NCBI GenBank assembly: GCA_026954325.1
Contig: JAIXKK010000216.1
Location: 17,961 to 81,960 of the forward strand
From: Bryobacterales bacterium
Lineage (GTDB): Bacteria > Acidobacteriota > Terriglobia > Bryobacterales > Bryobacteraceae
Reading direction: 5' to 3'
DNA length: 64,000 nt
In this document: piece after piece, positions 8,881 to 16,617 of the stretch
How positions within the stretch are numbered: position 1 is the stretch's first letter
How the letters are laid out: each line of letters starts with the position of its first letter
Notes under the pieces: model-generated
Told to the model about the DNA's origin: nothing
Databases searched by the model: none
The model's input: the letters and a program-made list of their open reading frames with translations, nothing else
Program-made: the position numbers and the translations under genes

Positions 8881-10989
8881 ATGCATAGCAATCGGCTTGC
8901 CCGGGAAAAGAGCCCCTATCTTCTGCAACACGCCCACAACCCGGTGGATTGGTATCCCTGGGGGCAGGAAGCGTTCGAGAAGGCGCGCAAAGAAGATAAA
9001 CCGATCTTCTTATCTATCGGCTACAGCACGTGCCACTGGTGTCACGTCATGGAGCGGGAGAGCTTCGAATCCGAATCCATCGCGGCGATCCTCAATGATC
9101 TGTTTGTCCCGATCAAAGTGGACCGCGAGGAGCGCCCGGACGTGGATCGCGTGTACATGACCTTCGTGCAGGCGGCTACCGGCGGCGGGGGATGGCCGAT
9201 GTCGGTATGGCTGACGCCGGACCTGAAGCCCTTCTACGGGGGAACTTATTTTCCTCCGGATAACCGGTTTGGCCGGCCGGGTTTCCGCGCGGTGTTGGAG
9301 CACATCGGCAATGCCTGGAAGAGCGACCGCGCGAAGATTGTCGAATCGGGGGATGACGTGATTCGCCAACTGCGCCAGATGGTGGGGACCAAGACACCGG
9401 GCGGAGTCCTCGATGAGCGGGTGGCGGAGAGTTGCTTTTACGCGTTCCGCCGCGGTTTCGACGGGGCTCTGGGAGGGTTCGGCGAGGCTCCGAAATTTCC
9501 CCGGCCCGCGCAGTTCCATTTTCTGCACCGCTACGCGCGGCGCATGCACAACGAAGAAGCGATCGGGATGTCTCTACTGACGCTGCGGGAAATGTACAAG
9601 GGAGGGATGTACGATCAACTCGGCGGCGGATTTCACCGCTACTCCGTCGACGCCCGCTGGTTTGTTCCGCATTTCGAAAAGATGCTCTACGATCAGGCGC
9701 AGTTGGCGGTCAGCTATCTGGAGGCGAGCCAGATCAGCGGCGAGGCGTTGTATGCGGGAGTGGCCCGCGAGACGCTGGAGTATGTGCTGCGCGACATGAC
9801 GGACGGCGGCGGAGGGTTCTATTCGGCCGAGGACGCGGACAGCGTCATTGACCCGGCGGATCCGAAACACAAAGGCGAGGGCGCGTTTTATATCTGGGAT
9901 GCGCGGGAATTGGAAGAAGTGGTGCGCAAGCCGGAGTCGGATTGGTTCGCCTACCGCTACGGCGTGGAGTCCGGGGGCAACGTCCTGGATGATCCGCACG
10001 GCGAGTTTCGGGGCAGGAACATCCTCCACCAGGCCCACGGCGTCGAGGAGACCGCGGCGCAGTTTGGGCAGACAACGGAGAGCGTGGAGCGCGGGCTTAC
10101 GGCGGCCATTCCGCGGCTGCTCGAACGCCGTGCCGCGCGAGTCCGCCCGCATCTCGATGACAAAGTGCTGACTTCGTGGAACGGGCTGATGATTTCGGCA
10201 TTCGCCAAGGGCGCGCAGGTGCTGGGCGAGGCGCGCTATCAGCGGGCCGCGGAAGACGCAGTGCGATTCGTGCTCGGCCACATGTACGAGAAGGAAAGCG
10301 GCATTCTGCTGCGGCGGTGGCGCGCCGGCGAGGCCGCCATCCCGGGCTTCCTGGATGACTACGCCCTCTTCGCAACGGCGCTGCTCGATCTCTATGAGGT
10401 GAATTTCGACATCACCCTGCTCGAGCAAGCCGAGGCATTGGCTCGCAAGCTGGTGTCGCTGTTCGAAGACACCGCGGAGGGCGGCTTTTTCAGCACGGCG
10501 GCCGGCGACGACAGTCTGGTCCTGCGGGTGAAGGATGACTATGACGGCGCCGAACCGTCCGGAAACTCGGCGGCTGTGAACGTGCTGTTCAGACTCGGCC
10601 AGATTACCGGCGATGGGCTCTTTACGGACGCCGCTGGACGCGCGATCCAGGCGTTTGCCGGCAAACTGAGCCAGCATGCCATCACCCTGCCGCTGATGGC
10701 CGCGGCGTACCTCTACCAATCCGGGAAGCCGAAACAGATCATCCTGGTGGGCGGGCGCGATTCGGAGATGACTCGCGCCATGCTCACCGCCGTGCACGGG
10801 CGATTTCTGCCGGAGGCGATCGTACTGTTGGTGGATTCCGAGGAGACACGACAGCGGCTGGGAAGATGGTTGGGTGTGATTCGCGACGTGAAATTCGAGG
10901 AGGGACGAACGACGGCCTACGTTTGCGAAAACTACACGTGCCAGATGCCGGTTTCCGATCTTGACCAATTCATCAAGTTGCTAGAATAG
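8881..10989 (+). CDS. YyaL-type thioredoxin-domain protein (DUF255 plus six-hairpin fold)
   Basis: A 702-residue cytoplasmic protein of the YyaL/SPATA20 family. It begins with the family signature NRLAREKSPYLLQHAHNPVDWYPWG, given here as two parts: NRLAREKSPYLLQ and HAHNPVDWYPWG. The thioredoxin-like domain carries YSTCHWCHVMERESFE with a CxxC. The rest is an alpha-helical barrel related to N-acylglucosamine epimerases (GGGFHRYSVDARWFVPHFEK, DDKVLTSWNGLM). Its biochemical role is not established. The ATG at 8881 was chosen because the conserved N-terminus starts there; an upstream TTG at 8863 is in frame. It sits between kdsD and tpx. Confidence 0.85.
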   Translation: MHSNRLAREKSPYLLQHAHNPVDWYPWGQEAFEKARKEDKPIFLSIGYSTCHWCHVMERESFESESIAAILNDLFVPIKVDREERPDVDRVYMTFVQAATGGGGWPMSVWLTPDLKPFYGGTYFPPDNRFGRPGFRAVLEHIGNAWKSDRAKIVESGDDVIRQLRQMVGTKTPGGVLDERVAESCFYAFRRGFDGALGGFGEAPKFPRPAQFHFLHRYARRMHNEEAIGMSLLTLREMYKGGMYDQLGGGFHRYSVDARWFVPHFEKMLYDQAQLAVSYLEASQISGEALYAGVARETLEYVLRDMTDGGGGFYSAEDADSVIDPADPKHKGEGAFYIWDARELEEVVRKPESDWFAYRYGVESGGNVLDDPHGEFRGRNILHQAHGVEETAAQFGQTTESVERGLTAAIPRLLERRAARVRPHLDDKVLTSWNGLMISAFAKGAQVLGEARYQRAAEDAVRFVLGHMYEKESGILLRRWRAGEAAIPGFLDDYALFATALLDLYEVNFDITLLEQAEALARKLVSLFEDTAEGGFFSTAAGDDSLVLRVKDDYDGAEPSGNSAAVNVLFRLGQITGDGLFTDAAGRAIQAFAGKLSQHAITLPLMAAAYLYQSGKPKQIILVGGRDSEMTRAMLTAVHGRFLPEAIVLLVDSEETRQRLGRWLGVIRDVKFEEGRTTAYVCENYTCQMPVSDLDQFIKLLE

Positions 10990-11052
10990 AGAGTTCACGC
11001 CCTCATTCACCCCGCGTGGAAAACCGTTCAACAATCCTTTAGGAGGAAACAA

Positions 11053-11565
11053 ATGGAAAGACCAGGCGCAACGACGCTCCGTGGCAATCCCTTGACCCTG
11101 GTGGGTCCCGAACTCAAGGCGGGCGATACCGCTCCGAATTTCGAAGTGGTGGACAACGGTCTGCAGGCCGTCGATCTGGCCAAGACAGGGTCCACGGTGC
11201 GCATTTTCAGCGTAGTCCCTTCGCTCGATACTCCGGTTTGCGACGCGCAGACGAAGCGCTTCAACGAGGAGGCCGCGAAGTTGCCGGGAGTCGACATCTA
11301 CACGATCAGCATGGATCTGCCGTTCGCGCAAAAGCGCTGGTGCGGCGCCTTCGGCGTGGACAAAGTGAAGATGCTTTCCGACCACCGGACGGGAAGCTTT
11401 GGTTCGGCGTACGGCACGCTGATCAAGGAGCTTCGCATCGAGAGCCGCGCGATTTTCGTGCTCGACCGGAACAACGTGGTGAAGCACGCGGAATACGTCA
11501 AGGAAGTAGGCGATTATCCGAATTACGAGTCGGCGCTCGCGGCCGCAAAGGAAGTGGCGGGTTAG
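11053..11565 (+). CDS. tpx: thiol peroxidase (atypical 2-Cys peroxiredoxin)
   Basis: A full-length 170-residue Tpx that reduces hydrogen and alkyl hydroperoxides using thioredoxin. The peroxidatic cysteine is in SLDTPVCDAQTKRFN with the supporting Thr three residues before it, and the resolving cysteine is in AQKRWCGAFG about 35 residues later, as expected for Tpx. The start ATG is preceded by a strong ribosome site (TTTAGGAGGAAACAA). It is 63 bases downstream of the thioredoxin-domain gene and may share its transcript. The predicted location is cytoplasm. Confidence 0.95.
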   Translation: MERPGATTLRGNPLTLVGPELKAGDTAPNFEVVDNGLQAVDLAKTGSTVRIFSVVPSLDTPVCDAQTKRFNEEAAKLPGVDIYTISMDLPFAQKRWCGAFGVDKVKMLSDHRTGSFGSAYGTLIKELRIESRAIFVLDRNNVVKHAEYVKEVGDYPNYESALAAAKEVAG

Positions 11566-11571
11566 ATTCCC

Positions 11572-11600
11572 ACGCGGGTTGCCAGGCGGGCGGCCCGCGT
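11572..11600. terminator. possible hairpin between convergent genes
   Basis: ACGCGGG at 11572-11578 and CCCGCGT at 11594-11600 form a 7-bp perfect stem with a 15-base loop, placed between the end of tpx and the end of the opposing gene. There is no T-run on either strand, so intrinsic termination is doubtful. Confidence 0.25.
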
Positions 11601-11603
11601 TCC

Positions 11604-12364
11604 TCACTTGACGGAGAAATCGAAGATCTGGGCGTTGACCTTTCCCTCCGTGTACTCGATGACGGCGTATTCGCCGGGCGGCAATGGCTGCATGGGCCAG
11701 ATCTTGTATAGCTGATCCCCCACCTGGCGGCGGAAGATCTCCACTTCTTCCCGGGTCTCCATAATTTCCTTGGAAACCGGGATGACATCAATCTTCTCGA
11801 CGACGCGATTACCCTTGTTCGTGCTCAGCCTCACAATGGTGAAGCGTTCGGGCGTGGAGAGGCGGAAATAAAATTCCGGGCTGTTCGACTTGACGGCGAA
11901 GGCGGAAGTTTCGCCGCCGATCTCGAGCGTGGACTTGTCGGTGATGACCGGAACCGGCGTGATGATCTTGAGAATGCCGCGCTTGCGGTTCTGCTGTTCA
12001 CCTTCGCCTCGGCGGGTTTCAGAGCCTTGATGTCCTTGCCATCGACGTAGTAGACGCCGGGGTCCTGGGGAACATTCGAGATCTCACGGGCAGCGGCGCG
12101 CTCGGCCTTTTCTTCCTCGTCAATCAGTTTCGCCTGCTGTTTGCGGGCGTCCGCGTGCTCCTTCACCTCGGCTTCGGTGCGCTTGAGATCCGCCATCTCG
12201 ACGGGGATCTCTTCCCATTCACTGCGCTCGACGCTGTAGAAGCGGACACGGCCGTCTTCCACTTTGTACTCGCGCACGAGGTGCCAGTTGCCGTCCTTCA
12301 GATAGAGTTTGAAGTTCGCCGCCAGGAGCAAGACGGGCAGCATGGCCAGGAGCAGCTTGCGCAT
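11604..12364 (-). pseudogene. exported protein of unknown function, broken by a frameshift near 11990-12003
   Basis: The frame from the ATG at 12364 (signal-like MRKLLLAMLPVLLLAANF, ribosome site GAGGATAG) encodes a lysine/glutamate-rich protein with an EVKEHADARKQQAKLIDEEE helix and a VYYVDGKDIKALKPAEAKV segment. Just after this the frame goes to a basic, low-information stretch. The +1-shifted frame continues sensibly with RKRGILKIITPVPVITDK, IGGETSAFAVKSNSPEFYF and on to a normal stop at 11604. Adding one A in GTGAACAGCAG would restore an uninterrupted protein of about 253 residues. I do not recognise the family. It may be a real mutation or a sequencing error. Confidence 0.7.
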
Positions 12365-12494
12365 ACAACTATCCTCTAACAGAAGACGTAACAGATTTTT
12401 CCGCGTTGCGCGGGGAGGGCGTGTGCTATCCTCAATCAATGCGTCTCTGAACACCACTCGCAAGTTGTTCCCTGAATTTCCTTGGAGGTGAGCC

Positions 12495-13301
12495 GTGTCC
12501 AGAGTGTCTATTCGCGTCAACAATCTCAAGAAAGTATTCCGGAAGCGAAGTTCCCTGTTCCGCGGCAGGATCACCGAGGAATGGGCGTTGAAAGGCGTGA
12601 GCCTCGAGGTCGCCTCAGGGGAAGCCTACGCGCTGCTGGGACCGAACGGGTCGGGCAAATCCACTCTGATCCGTATTCTCTCGACATTACTGCTGCAAGA
12701 CGGGGGAACGGTGGAGATCGAGGGGCGGCGCCTGCCCGGCGACGAGCGCCGGGTGCGTGAGATTGTCGGCAGGGTGAGCGTCGACGCCGCCTTCTACAAG
12801 AAACTGTCCGCCAAGGAAAACCTGCTCTATTCGGCGTTCCTGTACGGATACCACCGGGAGGAAGCGGAGCGGCGCGCGCGGGAAATACTGGAGCAACTCG
12901 GATTCCCTGTACGCCGCTTCCATGATCCGCTCGAGGAGATGAGCCGGGGCATGCAGCAAAAGATTGCGATCGCCCGCGCGCTGCTGGTGAATCCTCCGGT
13001 GCTGCTGCTCGATGAGCCCACGACGGGACTCGACCCCAAGAGCAAGCGCGACGTGCAGGTGTTTCTCGAGCGGCTGCGTGAACGGCGCCGCACCACGATT
13101 CTGCTGACGTCACATGACATGGCGGAGGCGGAACGGCTTTGCGAGCGCATCGGTTTGCTGGCCGGCGGAAGCCTTGTAGCCGAGGGCACGGCCGGCGAAC
13201 TGCGCCGGAAAGCCGGCTGCGACAACCTCGACGACGTGTTCATCCGGCTTACCGGAGAGAAGCTTGTGGATGAAAAAAAGGAAACAGTGGAGAAAACATG
13301 A
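12495..13301 (+). CDS. ABC transporter ATP-binding protein (ABC-2 exporter type)
   Basis: A 268-residue ATPase with Walker A (LGPNGSGKST), signature (EEMSRGMQQKIAIARALL), Walker B (VLLLDEPTTGLDP) and the H-loop (LLTSHDMAEAERL). It energises the permease encoded by the next gene, with which it overlaps by 4 bases (ATGA). The start is GTG at 12495, preceded by GGAGG. The short C-terminal tail after the H-loop is typical of drug, lipid or polysaccharide exporters; the substrate is unknown. Confidence 0.93.
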   Translation: MSRVSIRVNNLKKVFRKRSSLFRGRITEEWALKGVSLEVASGEAYALLGPNGSGKSTLIRILSTLLLQDGGTVEIEGRRLPGDERRVREIVGRVSVDAAFYKKLSAKENLLYSAFLYGYHREEAERRAREILEQLGFPVRRFHDPLEEMSRGMQQKIAIARALLVNPPVLLLDEPTTGLDPKSKRDVQVFLERLRERRRTTILLTSHDMAEAERLCERIGLLAGGSLVAEGTAGELRRKAGCDNLDDVFIRLTGEKLVDEKKETVEKT

Positions 13302-14101
13302 TCAGCCCCATTCAACAGACCTGGGCATTCTTCTACCGGGACTGGCAACTGACGCGGCGCTACTGGTCCTGGGTCGTGGTGTTCACTTTTTATGCTCTGG
13401 TGAGCGCCGCCACGGTGGCATTCATCGGCGTGGCGGCCAATGATCCCCGCCTCACGCTGACGCTCACGGCCGGCGCTCTGTTGTGGACGTTCCTCTCCGT
13501 GCTGTTCAACGAGATTGCGATGTCCATCGCGTTTGAGCGGTGGGAAGGAACGCTCGAGTACACGTTCATGGCGCCTGTTTCGCGGCTCATCCACCTGATG
13601 GGAGTCAGCCTGTATGCGCTCACATACAGCCTGTTCCGGGTGGTGTGCGTGCTCGCCGGGCTGACTCTGGTGATCGACCTTCCGTTCCACTGGTCGCAAC
13701 TTCCGGGGCTCGCGCTGGTGCTTTTGGTAAGCAGCGTGGCCTTTGTCGGGCTGGGTCTGATTGCCGCGATTCTGCCGGTGATGAGTCCGGAACGGGGGGC
13801 GGAGGCGACCAACATTCTACAAGGAGTGCTGTTGCTGATTTCCGGAGTTTACTATCCGGTGAGCGTGCTGCCGGGGTGGATGCAGAAGATAGCGTGGTTT
13901 TCCCCGGCCACCTACGCCTTACGGGCTTCGCGGCGGCTGCTGGGTTTGGAGGGCGGCGGTCCCGCTACCCTGGCCGGCATTCTGCCGGACCTGCTGCGGC
14001 TGTTGCTGCTGGGCGCCATCCTGGCGCCGTTCGGACTCTGGGTTTTCCACAAAGCAGAACACTGGGCGAAGCGAAACGGGAAGCTGAAGCGGACGGGCTA
14101 G
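13298..14101 (+). CDS. ABC-2 type transporter permease
   Basis: A 267-residue inner-membrane protein with about six hydrophobic segments, including VVVFTFYALVSAATVAFIGV, LPGLALVLLVSSVAFVGLGL and ILQGVLLLISGVYYPVSVLP. The GVYYPVSVLPGWMQ signature near residue 185 is typical of ABC-2 permeases (LPG and FSPATYALRASR follow). It overlaps the ATPase gene by 4 bases, so translation is coupled. The transported substrate cannot be inferred; the next genes are convergent. Confidence 0.9.
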   Translation: MISPIQQTWAFFYRDWQLTRRYWSWVVVFTFYALVSAATVAFIGVAANDPRLTLTLTAGALLWTFLSVLFNEIAMSIAFERWEGTLEYTFMAPVSRLIHLMGVSLYALTYSLFRVVCVLAGLTLVIDLPFHWSQLPGLALVLLVSSVAFVGLGLIAAILPVMSPERGAEATNILQGVLLLISGVYYPVSVLPGWMQKIAWFSPATYALRASRRLLGLEGGGPATLAGILPDLLRLLLLGAILAPFGLWVFHKAEHWAKRNGKLKRTG

Positions 14102-14113
14102 CGGGAGTCCGGA

Positions 14114-14881
14114 TCAGCGTCTGCTGTCCCGGCGCTTGTCTTGCACCCACTCCAGCCCAATCTTCAACTCTTCAAAGAACCGCTTACGCGCGCCGGGAAA
14201 GCTATGGCCGCCGGCGTGAAGAAATATCCTCCGGCGCGGCTGAATGGCCGCGGAGAAGAGGAGATTCCGGTCCTTTTCCGGAACAAAATGATCCTTCGCG
14301 GACTGGATGATCATTAGCGGAAGCGGAGCCACTCTTGGCACATACGGCAGCGTGGAGAATGTTGGACCAGTCTCCTTGACGCATGGCAGAAAGGCCAGGC
14401 TGTTCCACCAGCGCCAGGCAAGAAACGCCGATTCGGGAAGGGACACGGCAGCCACTCCTTCGATGGAATTCTTATTGCCTTCCGCGCCTGCCAGGACAAC
14501 CAGAGCCGCGCCTGCCGACCAGCCCATGAGGATGACTTTGTTTTCCGTTGAGCCGCCGGCATTCCGGATGAGGGTTTGAAAGTCCGACGGCACTTCCGCG
14601 GCGGTGAGGGAGGGCTGATGCGTGAAGCGGCGCAAGTACTCCCTGGTGTTGAGGCCGTAGACATCATAGCCCCAGACGGCCAGGGTGGAGGCTATTTTTT
14701 TCTCGAAGCCTTTCCAGCCGCCGTCCCCGGAAGCGAGGATGACTTTGCGCGGATCGCCGGCGGCGGAGACATAATGTCTGAGGCGCACGTGTTTTCCGCG
14801 GATGACGATGTCCTGAATCCGCGGCGCCGCGGGCAAGGGGGAGCAGCAGAGGAGCGAGAGGATGAGGGCTGGAGGGAACAT
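14114..14881 (-). CDS. AcvB/VirJ-like exported serine hydrolase (copy 1), predicted aminoacyl-phosphatidylglycerol hydrolase
   Basis: A 255-residue alpha/beta hydrolase with signal peptide (MFPPALILSLLCCSPLPAAP). It has the VirJ landmarks: ASGDGGWKGFEKKIA, WGYDVYGLNTREYL, the nucleophile elbow MGWSAGAALVVL, an Asp in IIQSAKDHFVPE and a late His in LHAGGHSF. In Agrobacterium, AcvB hydrolyses lysyl-phosphatidylglycerol in the periplasm; the same role is inferred here from the operon partners. Its ATG abuts the stop codon of the flippase gene upstream. A paralogue lies two genes upstream. Confidence 0.78.
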   Translation of the reverse strand: MFPPALILSLLCCSPLPAAPRIQDIVIRGKHVRLRHYVSAAGDPRKVILASGDGGWKGFEKKIASTLAVWGYDVYGLNTREYLRRFTHQPSLTAAEVPSDFQTLIRNAGGSTENKVILMGWSAGAALVVLAGAEGNKNSIEGVAAVSLPESAFLAWRWWNSLAFLPCVKETGPTFSTLPYVPRVAPLPLMIIQSAKDHFVPEKDRNLLFSAAIQPRRRIFLHAGGHSFPGARKRFFEELKIGLEWVQDKRRDSRR

Positions 14882-15868
14882 TCAGCTTTGCGCCCCGAAC
14901 TTCCCCGCGCGGACGTCGCCGAGGCTGAGCCCGGCGCGCGTAAACGCGAAAATCCCGATCGCCCACAGGGGTATGGTGAGAATGAGAAACACCACGACAG
15001 AGAATCCGGTGGCCAGGGTTTTGTCGACACCGAAGATGGCGAGGCCGGCGACCGTGAAGAACTGATAGGTTCCGATATTGGAGGGGGCGGCGGGGATGAT
15101 GGTTCCCAGCCGGACAATCAGGTAAACCGCCGCGCCATGCCACGGCGAAAGCTCCAATCCATAGGCGCGCATCACCAGCCAGTAGGAAAGCACCTGAAAG
15201 ACAAGCATGAGCGCGGAGACGCCGAAACTGGCATAGAGCAGGCGGGAGCGGCCGATGGAGGCAATGCCCGAGGCGAGGTTGCGAAGATGACGGCGCGGAC
15301 CGGCCGAGCTTGCTTCCCCGCCCTCCGGACCGGCGCGGAGCACGGCATAGAGAAACAGGGTTGCTCCGGCGAGGACGAGGGCGGTGAGGATCTTTTCAGC
15401 ATCCACGAGGTATCGCGGAAGCGGAACCAGCCAGACCGTGAGGCCGATGGCCAGCACCAGCCAGATGGAATCGAGAAACCGCTCCACCAGCAGGGAGGAG
15501 AACACAGCAGTGAAATTCGTCTTCAGCCATTGGGCCACCAGCCACGATCGCACCGCCTCACCGGCGCGCAGCGGCAAAATTTCATTGACGAAAAGCCCCG
15601 CGTAGATGGCATGGGTAGCGCGCAGGGCGGTGATGGGGCCGCAATGCCGCAGCAACAGCGCCCAGCGCTTGCCCTGGCAAAGGTAGCTTCCCACGTCGAA
15701 GGCTACGGCAAGGGCAACCCATTTCCACTTCATGTTGCGCACCGCGTCGAGAATGCCTCGCGCGCGCACGTCATAAAAAACCCAAACCAGGCAGGCTGCC
15801 GCGACGGCGTAGCCCAGAGCCGCCTTCGAGCGGCGCGTTTTCGCTACCGCTCGGTTGAATTCACCCAT
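14882..15868 (-). CDS. MprF-type lipid flippase domain protein (lysylphosphatidylglycerol synthase TM region, UPF0104)
   Basis: A 328-residue integral membrane protein with about eight transmembrane segments, matching the N-terminal flippase half of MprF (NEILPLRAGEAVRSWL is the conserved loop; IIPAAPSNIGTYQFF is the C-terminal motif of the family). It would move aminoacylated phosphatidylglycerol to the outer leaflet. It overlaps the end of the copy-2 hydrolase gene by 25 bases and touches the start of copy 1, so all are in one operon with the synthase. It lacks the catalytic domain, which is encoded separately. Confidence 0.82.
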   Translation of the reverse strand: MGEFNRAVAKTRRSKAALGYAVAAACLVWVFYDVRARGILDAVRNMKWKWVALAVAFDVGSYLCQGKRWALLLRHCGPITALRATHAIYAGLFVNEILPLRAGEAVRSWLVAQWLKTNFTAVFSSLLVERFLDSIWLVLAIGLTVWLVPLPRYLVDAEKILTALVLAGATLFLYAVLRAGPEGGEASSAGPRRHLRNLASGIASIGRSRLLYASFGVSALMLVFQVLSYWLVMRAYGLELSPWHGAAVYLIVRLGTIIPAAPSNIGTYQFFTVAGLAIFGVDKTLATGFSVVVFLILTIPLWAIGIFAFTRAGLSLGDVRAGKFGAQS

Positions 15869-16617
15869 TCGATCATCGCCCGGAGTTGGCGGAAGAATTC
15901 CGGCTGGTTGCCGTCAAATCTGTGATTCCTTGCCTCCACGAGAACGAACCGCTTGGGTTCACCGGCGGCGGCGAACAACTTGCGGGCTTCCTCGACCGGC
16001 ACATACTCATCCCGCGACGACTGGATCATCGCCAGGGGGAGCGGCGCCACGCGGGGAATATGGCGAAGACCGGAGAACGTGGGCTCATCCGGGAGCCTGC
16101 CGGTAATGTAGCTGAGGTTGTCCTTGAAGCGCCAGCCCATCACGTTGGTGTCGGCGAGCCCCATCGTAACGACGCCGTGATAGGATCGCTTCTTTCCGGA
16201 GGCGGCGAGCACCATCAACCCGGCGCCCGCCGACCAACCGGCCAGGATAACACCACGGCCGGCGGCCGCGGACCGCGCAATCCGGTCAATATCACCGATG
16301 ATGTCGGTTTCCGTGAGCGTGGTCTCGCCCGTGAATACGCTGAGGTACTGTCTGGTGTCCAGTCCGTAGACATCATAGCCCCAGGAAGCGATCTGCCGGG
16401 CGAAATCGACCGCCACGCCGCGCCACCCGCCGTCACCGGGAGCAAAGAGAACAACGGAGCGCTTCGGGGCGGAGGAGGGAGCCGGCGCCAGGTACAAATC
16501 CACGGGCTTCCCGCGAATCTCCACCTGCCGTCTCTCCACGCGCGGCGGTTGCGCGCCCGCTTCCGGAGTGACCGGAAAGGAGCACAGGAAGGCGGCAAGA
16601 AGCAGGTGTTTAATCAC
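15844..16617 (-). CDS. AcvB/VirJ-like exported serine hydrolase (copy 2)
   Basis: The frame is open further upstream, but that part is antiparallel-free overlap with the synthase gene in another frame and has no coding character. The likely start is the GTG at 16617, overlapping the synthase stop by 8 bases and beginning a signal peptide (KHLLLAAFLCSFPVTPEAGA). The 257-residue product has FAPGDGGWRGVAVDFA, WGYDVYGLDTRQYL, LAGWSAGAGLMVL, SSRDEYVP and ARNHRF, the same layout as copy 1. The role is inferred as periplasmic hydrolysis of aminoacyl-phosphatidylglycerol. The two copies are clearly paralogous but diverged. Confidence 0.78.
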   Translation of the reverse strand: MIKHLLLAAFLCSFPVTPEAGAQPPRVERRQVEIRGKPVDLYLAPAPSSAPKRSVVLFAPGDGGWRGVAVDFARQIASWGYDVYGLDTRQYLSVFTGETTLTETDIIGDIDRIARSAAAGRGVILAGWSAGAGLMVLAASGKKRSYHGVVTMGLADTNVMGWRFKDNLSYITGRLPDEPTFSGLRHIPRVAPLPLAMIQSSRDEYVPVEEARKLFAAAGEPKRFVLVEARNHRFDGNQPEFFRQLRAMIEWVNSTER

